Position numbers and translations under genes: made by a program
NCBI GenBank assembly: GCA_014762585.1
Contig: JABURN010000034.1
Location: 1-23,335, forward strand
Direction: 5' to 3'
Length of the DNA stretch: 23,335 nucleotides
DNA from: Methylophaga sp.
Lineage (GTDB): Bacteria > Pseudomonadota > Gammaproteobacteria > Nitrosococcales > Methylophagaceae
In this document: piece by piece, positions 15,673-23,335 of the stretch
How the letters are laid out: the number at the start of each line of letters is the position of its first letter
How positions within the stretch are numbered: the stretch's first letter is position 1
The notes under the pieces: model-generated
What the model saw: only the letters and a program-made list of their open reading frames with translations
Database searches by the model: none
What the model was told of the DNA's origin: nothing

Positions 15673-17036
15673 TCAGATTGCTTTTGTGAGACATAAGCCC
15701 GGGCAGCCTGATTCACTCTGGGTGCCAGAAACAAGGCTGCTGTCATAGTGGGAATAGCCATCAGGGCATACATTGAGTCGACCAGGCTCACCACCATTTG
15801 TAGTGAAGCCACCGCGCCGAGTATCACCAGCATAATGTAAATCCAGATATAACGATGCTGATACTCCGCGCCAATCAGAAAGCCGAGACACTTACTGCCG
15901 TAGTACCAGAAGGTAAACACCGTGCTCAAACTGAGCATGGTGACGACAAGTGCCAGGATTACCGCACTGCCATGTGGGAACAGCTCCTTAAAAGCCATGG
16001 CAGTCATGGTGATGCCATCATGTTCCGCACTCTGCCAGACACCACTGATTAGAATCACCAGTGCCGTGCAGGTACAGACAATCAGGGTATCAATGACCGG
16101 CCCCAGCATCGCAACCATGCCCTCTCGAACCGGCTGACGGGTTTTGGCTGCGCCGTGAGCCATTGCTTCAGTACCGATACCCGCCTCATTGGAAAAGGCC
16201 GCACGCTGAATTCCGGTGACAATCACAGCCCCGACCACACCACCGGCCATTGCTTTGCCACTGAATGCATCATGGACGATAAGTTGCAAGGCGGCCGGTA
16301 CGGCTTCAGCATGACTAATCAGCACAAAACCTGTCAGCAGCATGTAGACAAATACCATGCTCGGCACCAGCATGCCTGTAACCTTCCCCAGTCTTGGCAG
16401 GCGGCCCAGCCCCACTATCAGAACCAGGCCCGCCAGCAACAAACCCAGGCCCAAATCAAAGCCGAGATGGGCGCCGGCTTGAGTCAGCCCGGCCGGAATC
16501 GCAATGGTGTCACGCACAACCTGCACCAGTTGATTAACCTGAAAAATCGGCATCGTGCCCAGCAGCCCGGCCAGCGCAAAGAAATACGCGAGTGGACGCC
16601 AGCGTCGGCTCATGCCCTCGCGGATCACATACATCGGCCCCCCCTGCCATTGTCCCTCGGTATCGCGACCGCGAAACATGACCGCCAAAGTGCAGGTGTA
16701 AAACTTGGTGGCAATCCCTACCAGAGCACTGACCCACATCCAGAACACGGCTCCGGGACCACCAATCGCAATGGCTATTGCCACCCCGGAGACATTGCCC
16801 ATGCCGAGGGTCCCGGATAAGGCGGTGCTCAGCGCCTGAAAGTGAGAAAGTTGCCCCGGATCGTCATCATCCTTGCGTCTGAACAGTAATCGCAGGCTAT
16901 GACCCAGATAGCGGTAAGGAAGAAAACGCGAATACAGCAGAAAGAAAAGACCACCACCGACCAGTAGAACAACCAGAGGCAGGCCCCAGAGAAAAGCAGC
17001 CAGTTGCTGGAGATGGTATTCAATTTCTGCAAACAT
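15669..17036 (-). CDS. Sodium:alanine/glycine symporter (AGCS family)
   Basis: This is a 455-residue inner-membrane carrier of the AGCS family that takes up alanine, glycine or related small amino acids with Na+ (or H+). Its signatures are 'ALSGTLGMGNVSGVAIAIAIGGPGAVFWMWVSALVG' near 72-107, with the AGCS GGPGA motif, 'GGPMYVI' near 132, and 'RAAFSNEAGIGTEAMAHGAA' in the second half. About ten hydrophobic helices are visible. The ORF extends 16 residues further upstream, but ATG 17036 forms a TGATG overlap with the stop of the SSS symporter, which strongly favours that start and cotranscription. It converges on the chalcone-isomerase-like gene with overlapping stops. The substrate is assigned from the family. 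Confidence 0.92.
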   Translation of the reverse strand: MFAEIEYHLQQLAAFLWGLPLVVLLVGGGLFFLLYSRFLPYRYLGHSLRLLFRRKDDDDPGQLSHFQALSTALSGTLGMGNVSGVAIAIAIGGPGAVFWMWVSALVGIATKFYTCTLAVMFRGRDTEGQWQGGPMYVIREGMSRRWRPLAYFFALAGLLGTMPIFQVNQLVQVVRDTIAIPAGLTQAGAHLGFDLGLGLLLAGLVLIVGLGRLPRLGKVTGMLVPSMVFVYMLLTGFVLISHAEAVPAALQLIVHDAFSGKAMAGGVVGAVIVTGIQRAAFSNEAGIGTEAMAHGAAKTRQPVREGMVAMLGPVIDTLIVCTCTALVILISGVWQSAEHDGITMTAMAFKELFPHGSAVILALVVTMLSLSTVFTFWYYGSKCLGFLIGAEYQHRYIWIYIMLVILGAVASLQMVVSLVDSMYALMAIPTMTAALFLAPRVNQAARAYVSQKQSD

Positions 17037-18463
17037 CAGCTTGATGAGCCTTTGACAGTCATTCCCTGTTTTGACCGCCACCACAAGACCAGACTCAGAA
17101 TGATGATGCCGCTCATGATACCCGGCAAGCCCTCATAGACGGCAGTATGCCAGCCGGCAAAGCGCCAGCTTAACGCCACGGCAAGTCCAGCCAGCATGGC
17201 AACGATACTGAGTCGCTGTCCGGGTCTGAACCCCAGCGAGAGGACAATAAGCAGCGGCGCAAATGCACTCGCCAAGCCTGACCAGGCAAAGATGACCAGA
17301 CTGAACACACTATCGGTTGCTGTCAGTGCCCAGAGCAATGCAATAAAGACGATAACGATCGTTGTCAGTTTGAGATAGAAGGTATTCTCGACACCCCGAG
17401 GCAGCAGATCATGGGTAATGGCAGCAGAGCAATTTAATACCAGAGAGTCTGCCGTGGACATGGTCGCGGCAAAAATGCCGGCTAGGACCAGGCCAACAAA
17501 GACGGGCGACAATAACTCCATCGCCATGGTCGGCAATGCCAGTTCGGCATCAAAACCCGCCGGATCACCGCCAAGATAAACCCGAGACAGCAGCCCCACC
17601 CCGGTCGACATAAAGTAAAAGGCAGTAAACCAGAGGTAATACCAGATGCGAGCCCGCACCATACGACCGGTCTCAGCAAGTGCCATAAACCGAATCATCA
17701 CATGCGGCTGCCCTATCACCGAGAAACCGGCAAACATCCAGCCCAGCGCAAACATGACACCACCAGCAATCCCAGGCACAATCAAATCATCCGGGAATAT
17801 ATCGAGAAAGCCATCCACTTTATTCATTTCACTGATTGCGCCGTCAATGCCGCCAAGTGAAACAGTCGCCATCACCAACATGACGGCCATCGCGATAATC
17901 ATGACCACCGACTGCGCAGCATCGGTCCAGATAGAAGCCCGGATACCACCTGCCATACAATACAGAGCAACCATAATCGCGCCCATCACAGCGCCGGCGT
18001 AATAAGGCCAGTCCAGTAACACATGCAGTGCTTTGCTGCCGGCAACAAGTTGTGCACCGGCATAGGCCAACAGGAAAATCAGGGAAATCAGCCCTATCAG
18101 ACGTTGCAGAATGTGCTGATGTTGAATGTGCCAGTTACTCAACACACCTGCATAACTGGGCTGGGAAGTATCCTGAGTCGCCTGGCGCAGGCGTGAATGA
18201 ATAAAAGTGGAAGCGATGAAGTCACCGATTATCCAGGACACCATCAGCCATATCGCAGCAAAACCGGTTGCATAGGTATAACCGATGACGCCGATAAACA
18301 TATAACCGCTGTTATTGGTGGCAACGGCTGACAGACCTACTAGGCTGGGCGGCACATCACTACTGGCGAGGTAATAGTCTTTCTTGGTGCCACGACTGCG
18401 CAAGATTGAACTCACGCCGATGGCAACAAATACCCCGAGAAAAACCAGAAAGCTCCAGACCAT
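17036..18463 (-). CDS. Sodium:solute symporter (SSS family, PutP-like)
   Basis: This is a 475-residue Na+-coupled symporter with about twelve or thirteen hydrophobic helices. The sequence 'FAGFSVIGQPHVMIRFMAL' around residues 242-260 corresponds to the GQPH-RFMA signature of PutP proline carriers. 'SYAGVLSNWH' and 'YYAGAVMGAIMVALYCMAGGIRASIWTDAAQS' are also typical. Proline is the leading candidate substrate, but SSS members also carry other solutes including osmolytes. It starts 37 bases after the TPR gene with a good AGGTGA site, and I see no terminator between them. It could therefore belong to an extended ectoine transcript, linking osmolyte synthesis and uptake. It is followed by AGCS through a TGATG overlap. 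Confidence 0.9.
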   Translation of the reverse strand: MVWSFLVFLGVFVAIGVSSILRSRGTKKDYYLASSDVPPSLVGLSAVATNNSGYMFIGVIGYTYATGFAAIWLMVSWIIGDFIASTFIHSRLRQATQDTSQPSYAGVLSNWHIQHQHILQRLIGLISLIFLLAYAGAQLVAGSKALHVLLDWPYYAGAVMGAIMVALYCMAGGIRASIWTDAAQSVVMIIAMAVMLVMATVSLGGIDGAISEMNKVDGFLDIFPDDLIVPGIAGGVMFALGWMFAGFSVIGQPHVMIRFMALAETGRMVRARIWYYLWFTAFYFMSTGVGLLSRVYLGGDPAGFDAELALPTMAMELLSPVFVGLVLAGIFAATMSTADSLVLNCSAAITHDLLPRGVENTFYLKLTTIVIVFIALLWALTATDSVFSLVIFAWSGLASAFAPLLIVLSLGFRPGQRLSIVAMLAGLAVALSWRFAGWHTAVYEGLPGIMSGIIILSLVLWWRSKQGMTVKGSSS

Positions 18464-18500
18464 GATTCACCTGTGTTACAAACCAGGCTGGAAAGCGGGC

Positions 18501-19379
18501 TTAGCCCTCGCCGCCAGGTTTGAGTATCTCGTCGAGTCCGGGATAGGATTGCAATGGTGACAAAGCCGGATCATTCTGGCTCTGCTCACGATAGGTTTCG
18601 CTGCAATTCACCGCACGCTGCAGGTAATGGACGGCTTCATCCAGTTGAGCCAGTGCGGTGTGCGCACAGGCCAGTTGATAGAAAGCATGACCATTATCTG
18701 GATCTGATTCCAAAGCCTGATGACAGAGATTAATGGCCCATTGCGGCTCAGAAATCTCAAGTACCGCGTCGGCTTTATAGGTCAGCGCCTCAGTATCGTA
18801 GGGACGAATGGCCATGATCTGATCATAAACCGCGATCTTATTGGCCGGGTTAGTCTCCTGCCCTGCGCGCAACCAGAGCGACTGCACTTCCTGGGTACGT
18901 TCGATTTTCTCGCGGTTCTCTTCGATTTGCTGGGTTTCTTTACTCAGCTGTTGCTCGATGGCACGCAGCCGTTGCTCATATTCTGTGACCAGACTGTTTA
19001 TTTCCTGGTCGGCCAGCGTATGAACCCGTTCTTTGATTTCCCGGATTGAAGACCAGCCTACCAACACCAGAATCGAAGAAGCAGCGGCAATCAGATAGAA
19101 GAAATAGGTCACCGTATTGGTGGCGTAATTGACCGCTTTATCCACCGCCGACAATTCCCGATCTACCATCATCTGGATCAATTCAGCGCGGTTTGCGGCC
19201 ATATCGGTGCGTAACGATTTTAATTCATCAAGTACATAGCGCTCGATAAACGGACTGTAGAGCGGCTCTTCCAACTGCTCTACCTCCGCTTCGAACTGTT
19301 CTGGCTGTGTTGCCGTTTCAGCTGCAAACAGCTGAAACGGCAACAGAAAGATAACTAGCGCTATCAGGATGCGAGGCAT
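18501..19379 (-). CDS. Exported, membrane-anchored TPR/coiled-coil protein
   Basis: I do not recognise this 292-residue protein as a named family. It has a probable signal sequence (about 1-19), an acidic linker, an amphipathic region (about 40-88) and a single membrane helix (about 91-111). A long charged coiled-coil helix (about 112-165) follows, and then two to three tetratricopeptide-like repeats (about 170-270). The clearest repeat is 'DNGHAFYQLACAHTALAQLDEAVHYLQRAV'. The layout suggests a membrane-tethered scaffold for protein contacts. Its start codon lies inside the end of ask, overlapping by 16 bases in another frame with a weak ribosome-binding site, so its translation is probably coupled to ask. 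Its position in the ectoine operon suggests an osmotic or cell-envelope role, but this is only context. Confidence 0.75.
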   Translation of the reverse strand: MPRILIALVIFLLPFQLFAAETATQPEQFEAEVEQLEEPLYSPFIERYVLDELKSLRTDMAANRAELIQMMVDRELSAVDKAVNYATNTVTYFFYLIAAASSILVLVGWSSIREIKERVHTLADQEINSLVTEYEQRLRAIEQQLSKETQQIEENREKIERTQEVQSLWLRAGQETNPANKIAVYDQIMAIRPYDTEALTYKADAVLEISEPQWAINLCHQALESDPDNGHAFYQLACAHTALAQLDEAVHYLQRAVNCSETYREQSQNDPALSPLQSYPGLDEILKPGGEG

Positions 19380-20806
19380 ATGGCTTTACCGTGATCATGA
19401 ATTTCGACCAGTACACTATGCAGACTTTTGATGGCATTGTCATAATCGCCTTCATCAATAATAAACTGCATATCAACCTGGCGCATGGATTGGTGCATCG
19501 CCAGCACGGAGATATTCTCCTTAGCCAGTGAGCCCACCGTTTTCGCCAGGATACCCGGAATTTTCATGTCACTGCCAATCGCCGAGACGATGGCCACTTT
19601 CTGCTGGTTGATTTCAGCATCAGCAAAGCGTTGTTCCAGCGCGTTACGAATACGCTTGATGGTTTTCAGATTAGTCGACAGGTAATGGGTGATGGTATTG
19701 GCATTGATATCCTTGGAAATGATATGCGCCTTGAAACGGCGAATCGTAGCCAGGATTTCACGATCGTAATCATCGATATTGCCTGCCATGTCCTGATCAA
19801 ACAGTTCAAAGGCATATACGCCTTTACAACCGGCAATGATCTCGACGCAGGGGTCAACACTCACGTAATCCCCCGTGATCAGCGTACCAGCATGCTCAGG
19901 TTCAAATGTGTTACGGACCCGCAGTGGAATCTCGTTACGACGCAGGCCTTTCGCTGCTTTGGGATGAATTGCTTCCATACCCAGGTTAGCCAGTTGATCA
20001 GCGACATCATAGTTGGTGCGGCCGATAGGCACAGCATTGTCCTCGCCAACCAGGCGCGGATCCGCACTGCTAAGATGAAACTCTTTGTGAATGATGGCTT
20101 CATTGGCTTCTGTCAGTACCGCAATACGGCTGAAGGTCATTTCACTGTAGCCACGGTCAAACATCGACATCAGACCATCATCACTGTGCGCATAACCGGT
20201 CACAATGGGTAATTGCTTGCTTAAGTCGATTTCTGAGAACGCACGTTTGATGCGATCATCCAGCGGGACATGTTTATCAGTCTGCCAGGCGGTTAAATCC
20301 ACGAATTTGGCATCGATACCGTCACGCTGAAGCAGCTGCGCCGTATTCCAGGCACTATGCGCCTCACCGATACTGGCCAGCATTTCACGCACAGTTTCCA
20401 GATGCATATCCAGTTCAAAGTGACCGTGCTGACATAAACGATGCAGGTCTGCCAGGCAGCGCTCGGCATCATCCAGGCGTTCACCAATAAAATTATTGGC
20501 GCGCTCCAGGTTGGCTTTTTTCTTGTAAAAGCCTTTGTTGATATCAAACATTTTCTGCTTGAGTTCATGCAGCGCATCACGCCAGCTGTCGTCTTCCTCG
20601 CCGCTGGCAAACAGGCCGTAAACACCGGGCTGGCCGCTTTTCTTATGCTCAAGCAGTAAATCGGTCATGCCGCCATAGGCGGAGACCACAAAAATTCGGT
20701 TGTAGATTGAGTCGTTATGTACCGGTTTGAGAATAATATTATCGCGCACCGCCTCATAATCGCTCATTGACGTGCCGCCGATTTTTTCTACCGTGTGAAA
20801 ACTCAT
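19364..20806 (-). CDS. ask: Ectoine-pathway aspartate kinase (Ask_Ect)
   Basis: Aspartate kinase phosphorylates L-aspartate, the committing step toward aspartate semialdehyde, which feeds ectoine synthesis. The 480-residue protein matches the special ectoine-associated type. It starts 'FHTVEKIGGTSMSDYEAV' (KIGGTS nucleotide/aspartate motif at 8-13) and has the lineage-specific 'VVSAYGGMTDLLLEHKKSG' block. It ends with ACT regulatory sequence ('VAIVSAIGSDMKIPGILAKTV ... LAMHQSMRQVDMQFII', about 400-480). Ask_Ect enzymes are known to be less sensitive to lysine/threonine feedback, matching a need for high flux. It follows ectC after a 109-base gap with two hairpins. The ribosome-binding site is AGAGAGAAG. 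Its 3' end contains the start of the TPR gene. Confidence 0.95.
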   Translation of the reverse strand: MSFHTVEKIGGTSMSDYEAVRDNIILKPVHNDSIYNRIFVVSAYGGMTDLLLEHKKSGQPGVYGLFASGEEDDSWRDALHELKQKMFDINKGFYKKKANLERANNFIGERLDDAERCLADLHRLCQHGHFELDMHLETVREMLASIGEAHSAWNTAQLLQRDGIDAKFVDLTAWQTDKHVPLDDRIKRAFSEIDLSKQLPIVTGYAHSDDGLMSMFDRGYSEMTFSRIAVLTEANEAIIHKEFHLSSADPRLVGEDNAVPIGRTNYDVADQLANLGMEAIHPKAAKGLRRNEIPLRVRNTFEPEHAGTLITGDYVSVDPCVEIIAGCKGVYAFELFDQDMAGNIDDYDREILATIRRFKAHIISKDINANTITHYLSTNLKTIKRIRNALEQRFADAEINQQKVAIVSAIGSDMKIPGILAKTVGSLAKENISVLAMHQSMRQVDMQFIIDEGDYDNAIKSLHSVLVEIHDHGKAICLAS

Positions 20807-20834
20807 TGTCTTCTCTCTAATTGTCCTTTTGCTG

Positions 20835-20885
20835 GTGACCTGAAAAGGTCAGGCGACCGGCCTGCTTCATTACAGACCGGTCGTC
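20835..20885 (-). other. Two tandem stem-loops between ectC and ask
   Basis: Stem 1 is a perfect 7-bp CGACCGG/CCGGTCG pairing (20854-20860 with 20877-20883) with a 16-base loop. Stem 2 is a perfect 6-bp TGACCT/AGGTCA pairing with a 4-base loop (20837-20852 region). No U-tract follows on the minus strand, so these are not ordinary terminators. They may set mRNA stability or processing, or lower ask expression relative to ectABC. Confidence 0.5.
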
Positions 20886-20915
20886 GGGATTAGCCCTGTT
20901 GGATGTGCTTATGAT

Positions 20916-21320
20916 TCAGTCTTCAATCGTGTCGGCTGTCAGTTCATAAGCGCCATCTTTGTTGTGTACTTCATTGCCGATTAATGGCGGGTTGAAGACA
21001 CAGGCCAGTTTGAGCTCTTTGAAAGCACGCAGGGTATGGCGATCGTGCTTGTCGAGGTTATAGAGCGTGCCGGGCGTGATGGGATACTTTTTACCGTCAT
21101 CGAGGGTTTCTACTTCGCCTTCGCCACTGATGCAGTAAACTGATTCCAGATGATTCTGGTAGTGCATCTGGAAGTCAGCCCCTTCGTAGATAGTCGTAAT
21201 ATGGAATGAATAACCCATATTGTCGTCTTTCAGTAGCAGGCGGGTACTGTCCCAGTTGCCTTTTGGATCGTAGATCTTGCGGCTGGTTTGTTCTGCTTCC
21301 TGAAGTTGTCTGACGAGCAT
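20916..21320 (-). CDS. ectC: L-ectoine synthase
   Basis: EctC is a cytoplasmic cupin that closes N-gamma-acetyl-diaminobutyrate to ectoine with loss of water. The 134-residue protein is full length. The iron-binding triad of characterised EctC (Glu57, Tyr85, His93) corresponds here to Glu59 in '[11 protein letters not shown]', Tyr87 in 'GTLYNLD' and His95 in 'HDRHTLR'. The '[17 protein letters not shown]' and '[13 protein letters not shown]' blocks are typical. The ribosome-binding site AGAGGAA supports the start. It lies 76 bases after ectB, with a 9-bp hairpin in the gap. There is no ectoine hydroxylase (ectD) in the window. Confidence 0.97.
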   Translation of the reverse strand: MLVRQLQEAEQTSRKIYDPKGNWDSTRLLLKDDNMGYSFHITTIYEGADFQMHYQNHLESVYCISGEGEVETLDDGKKYPITPGTLYNLDKHDRHTLRAFKELKLACVFNPPLIGNEVHNKDGAYELTADTIED

Positions 21321-21362
21321 GTTTGTTCCTCTGTGATAAATTAATCTGTTTGCTGAGTGGTT

Positions 21363-21384
21363 GACCGGCGCCAGAGCGCCGGTC
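21363..21384 (-). other. Strong stem-loop between ectB and ectC
   Basis: A perfect 9-bp GC-rich stem (GACCGGCGC, 21363-21371, with GCGCCGGTC, 21376-21384) has a 4-base loop. It begins 12 bases after the ectB stop. No U-tract follows it on the minus strand, and ectC is cotranscribed by position, so a 3'-end protecting or processing role is more likely than full termination. Confidence 0.6.
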
Positions 21385-21396
21385 TCAAGTTATGGC

Positions 21397-22731
21397 TTAT
21401 GAACGGGCCATTTTTTCCACTTCTTCGCTGACCGAATAATCGCCTTCGAAGTAGTCTTTTTCTTCCGGAATGGAATCCGCCTTGTCACAGACTTCACGAA
21501 TCGATTCTTCCAGAATATTGATACCCTTCTCGAGGCTTTCCTGAGAGATTGTCAGCGGACACAGGAATTTGACTACGTGATCTTCGGTGCCGCTGGTCTC
21601 AATGATCAGACCCTTCTGGAATGCCTTGTGGGTGATGGCACTTGCCAGTTCACCACTGACACAGTTGATGCCACGGAACATGCCCCGACCGTGAGAGTTG
21701 AAGTTGCCTTCACCATACTTCTCGACGATCTTGTCAACACGCTCAGCAATGTAATCACCCTTGGCCTGGACTTCCTTGGCAAACTTGTCATCTTTCCAAT
21801 AGTTGTCTATCGCTGCCTTGGCAGTGATAAATGCGGGGTTATTACCACGGAAGGTACCGTTATGTTCACCCGGCTTCCACTGGTCCAGCTCCGGCTTCAT
21901 CAGCAGGATAGCGAATGGCAAACCGTAGCCACTCAAGGATTTGGAAACAGTCACGATGTCCGGATAGATGCCGGCTTCTTCGAAGCTGAAGAAAGTACCT
22001 GTCCGACCACAACCGGCCTGGATGTCGTCAATGATCAACAGCACATCATGCTTTTTGCACACTTCTGACAGGCTCTTCAGCCAGGTCATGGAACAGGCAT
22101 TGATACCGCCTTCGCCCTGTACTGTCTCAACGATAACTGCAGCGGGCTTATCAACACCACTGCTGGAATCAGATAGCACCTTGTCCAGGTAGTTCGTGGT
22201 ATCGACATCATCACCCATGTAGCCGTCATATGGCATGCGGGTCGCACCGTGCAGGCTGATGCCGGCACCACCACGGTGATGACCGTTACCGGTGATAGCC
22301 AGTGAGCCCAGCGTCTGACCATGCCAGCCGTTGGTAAATGAAATGACATTTTCGCGGCCAGTGTATTTACGGGCTGTTTTCAGTGCCGCTTCAACAGCGT
22401 TCGTACCTGTTGGGCCGGTGAACATGACGATATAGTCAAGATCACGTGGTTTCAGAATGTACTCGTTGAAGCTTTCCAGAAACTCACCCTTAGCACGAGT
22501 GTGTAAATCCAGGCCCTGAGTAATGCCATCTTCTTCGATGTATTTCAGCAATGGCTTTTTGAACAGCTCATTGTTATGACCATAGTTGAGTGAACCGGCA
22601 CCGGCCAGAAAGTCCAAATAGACATTGCCTTCTTCGTCATATACAAACTCGTCCTTGGCACGGTTGAAAATGCGTGGGAAAGAGCGCGCATATGAGCGAA
22701 CTTCCGATTCAATTTCCTCAAAAATTTTCAT
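21397..22731 (-). CDS. ectB: Diaminobutyrate-2-oxoglutarate aminotransferase
   Basis: EctB transfers an amino group from glutamate to aspartate semialdehyde, giving L-2,4-diaminobutyrate, the first dedicated step of ectoine synthesis. It is a 444-residue class III PLP aminotransferase. It has '[11 protein letters not shown]' near the N-terminus, '[15 protein letters not shown]' (104-118), '[16 protein letters not shown]' (134-149), '[13 protein letters not shown]' (233-245) and the PLP lysine K264 in '[12 protein letters not shown]'. The start is supported by an AGGAGA site. It lies between ectA and ectC with short gaps (56 and 76 bases), each containing a stem-loop. Assignment is very secure from family motifs and context. 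Confidence 0.97.
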   Translation of the reverse strand: MKIFEEIESEVRSYARSFPRIFNRAKDEFVYDEEGNVYLDFLAGAGSLNYGHNNELFKKPLLKYIEEDGITQGLDLHTRAKGEFLESFNEYILKPRDLDYIVMFTGPTGTNAVEAALKTARKYTGRENVISFTNGWHGQTLGSLAITGNGHHRGGAGISLHGATRMPYDGYMGDDVDTTNYLDKVLSDSSSGVDKPAAVIVETVQGEGGINACSMTWLKSLSEVCKKHDVLLIIDDIQAGCGRTGTFFSFEEAGIYPDIVTVSKSLSGYGLPFAILLMKPELDQWKPGEHNGTFRGNNPAFITAKAAIDNYWKDDKFAKEVQAKGDYIAERVDKIVEKYGEGNFNSHGRGMFRGINCVSGELASAITHKAFQKGLIIETSGTEDHVVKFLCPLTISQESLEKGINILEESIREVCDKADSIPEEKDYFEGDYSVSEEVEKMARS

Positions 22732-22768
22732 AGTTTTTTAGTCTCCTGATAATGGTTTTTCGGTACCC

Positions 22769-22786
22769 GCCTGCTCTCTAGCAGGT
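22769..22786 (-). other. Stem-loop between ectA and ectB
   Basis: A perfect 6-bp stem, CCTGCT (22770-22775) with AGCAGG (22780-22785), plus a possible G-T closing pair, has a 4-base loop. It begins 2 bases after the ectA stop. It has no following U-tract. It is the third intercistronic hairpin of this operon. Confidence 0.45.
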
Positions 22787-22787
22787 C

Positions 22788-23294
22788 TTACTGGATGGGA
22801 CCGATTCTGACCAGCATTTCCGTTTCGTGCTGGCCGGCAAAGTGTTGCTGGCGATCAAACATCACAGAGTGGTTCAGCTCTGCTCCCAGTTTGTTTGCCA
22901 GACTTTCAAACAGTGCCCATGACGCCCGGTTATCCGGGGTGATGGTGGTCTCGATGAATTTGATCTGACCTTCCTGCTGGCGCGACAGAATGTCACGCAA
23001 CATGCGACCGGCCAGGCCCTGCCCGCGGGCTTTTTCGCCAACAGCAACCTGCCAGATAAACAAGGTGTCGGTGTTGTCCGGCTGAATGTAACCGGAGATG
23101 AAACCGACAACCTCACCGGCTTTCTCAGCGGCCACGGAAGTGGCGGAGAAATGAGTGCATTGAAGCAGGTTGCAATACATGGAATTAGTATCCAGTGGCG
23201 GGCACTGGGCGATGAGTTCGTACACCGCGGCACCGTCCTCGGCCGCAGGGGCACGCAAGGTAATCGGGGCAGCGTCAGCTTGTGCGAGATTCAT
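22788..23294 (-). CDS. ectA: L-2,4-diaminobutyrate N-gamma-acetyltransferase
   Basis: EctA acetylates diaminobutyrate with acetyl-CoA to give N-gamma-acetyl-diaminobutyrate, the direct precursor of ectoine. It is a GNAT-fold enzyme of 168 residues. The family blocks are 'ITLRAPAAEDGAAVYELIAQCPPLDTNSMYCNLL' (11-44), 'VVGFISGYI' (62-70), and the acetyl-CoA loop 'WQVAVGEKARGQGLAGRML' (81-99) with R90-G-Q-G. It is the first gene of the ectABC-ask cluster. No Shine-Dalgarno sequence precedes the ATG; instead an AT-rich perfect palindrome starts 3 bases upstream, so the leader may be very short. The usual regulator gene ectR is not inside the window and could lie just beyond its right edge. Confidence 0.96.
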   Translation of the reverse strand: MNLAQADAAPITLRAPAAEDGAAVYELIAQCPPLDTNSMYCNLLQCTHFSATSVAAEKAGEVVGFISGYIQPDNTDTLFIWQVAVGEKARGQGLAGRMLRDILSRQQEGQIKFIETTITPDNRASWALFESLANKLGAELNHSVMFDRQQHFAGQHETEMLVRIGPIQ

Positions 23295-23296
23295 TT

Positions 23297-23319
23297 TATA
23301 AATAACTCTATTATTTATA
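23297..23319. promoter_or_regulatory. Candidate ectA operator: 9-bp perfect inverted repeat
   Basis: TATAAATAA (23297-23305) and TTATTTATA (23311-23319) are perfect inverted copies separated by 5 bases. The repeat starts immediately upstream of the ectA ATG. The minus-strand TATAAA (23319-23314) could be the -10. A MarR-family repressor (EctR) binds an AT-rich pseudo-palindrome at the ectA promoter in methylotrophs, and this fits that geometry. The -35 would lie outside the window. Confidence 0.6.
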
Positions 23320-23335
23320 CATCTATTGATTTAAA

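Noticed and set aside
16155..16820. A 221-codon plus-strand frame opposite the AGCS symporter gene
   Set aside because: Its translation is rich in His, Gln and Asn, as expected from reverse-complemented hydrophobic codons, and the AGCS gene on the other strand is unmistakable.
1..23335. CRISPR arrays, tRNA or rRNA genes, insertion sequences, prophage or integron elements
   Set aside because: I found no regularly spaced repeats, tRNA-like cloverleaf, transposase/integrase motif or composition break. The window reads as core and lineage-specific chromosome.

Overview
The window looks like a chromosomal segment of a free-living, salt-adapted gammaproteobacterium. The gene families, the ectABC-ask arrangement, E. 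coli-like Cfa and bacterioferritin, and a moderate GC content all fit. A halophilic methylotroph such as Methylophaga is plausible, but this is inference from gene content only; no methylotrophy gene is in view. The DNA is densely coding, mostly on the minus strand, with many ATGA/TAATG stop-start overlaps. I saw no rRNA, tRNA, CRISPR array, transposase or phage gene.

Layout. (1) 122-1706, plus: a DUF2789 protein overlapping fumC. (2) 1703-5087, minus: a canonical cyclopropane synthase (cfa), then an NfeD-type membrane serine protease and its slipin partner. (3) 5215-6300, minus: a terminator, then iron storage and release genes bfr and bfd, with a strong Fur box over the bfd promoter. (4) 6406-8430: an OmpR-family response regulator (plus) convergent with a histidine kinase (minus). 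(5) 7135-14957, minus: one uninterrupted eight-gene run: acyl desaturase, FAD oxidoreductase, DUF1365, CFA-like methyltransferase, DUF2878, DUF1295, a second CFA/coclaurine-methyltransferase-like enzyme, and the histidine kinase. A divergent gene for an exported chalcone-isomerase-like protein (15139-15672) shares its promoter region. (6) 15669-18463, minus: two Na+-coupled symporters (AGCS and PutP-like SSS). (7) 18501-23294, minus: ectoine genes ectA-ectB-ectC-ask plus an overlapping membrane-anchored TPR/coiled-coil gene.

How they work together. Region 5 is the most unusual part. It looks like a membrane-phospholipid acyl-chain remodelling pathway: a desaturase supplies double bonds, two SAM methyltransferases of the CFA superfamily act on the chain, an FAD enzyme and a DUF1295 reductase-fold protein do redox steps, and the sensor kinase is the last gene of the operon. 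The first CFA-like enzyme lacks two of the bicarbonate-binding residues of true cyclopropane synthases, so a methylated (possibly furan-type) product is more likely than a cyclopropane. The divergent promoter carries two 11-bp-spaced GTGAA repeats facing each other, and a similar repeat lies just upstream of the response-regulator gene. This suggests one two-component system controls itself and the lipid pathway.

Region 7 makes the osmolyte ectoine from aspartate semialdehyde. A perfect 9-bp inverted repeat lies just upstream of ectA and every intercistronic gap contains a stem-loop, pointing to operator control and to gene-by-gene tuning of the mRNA. The symporters downstream may form an extended osmoadaptation unit.
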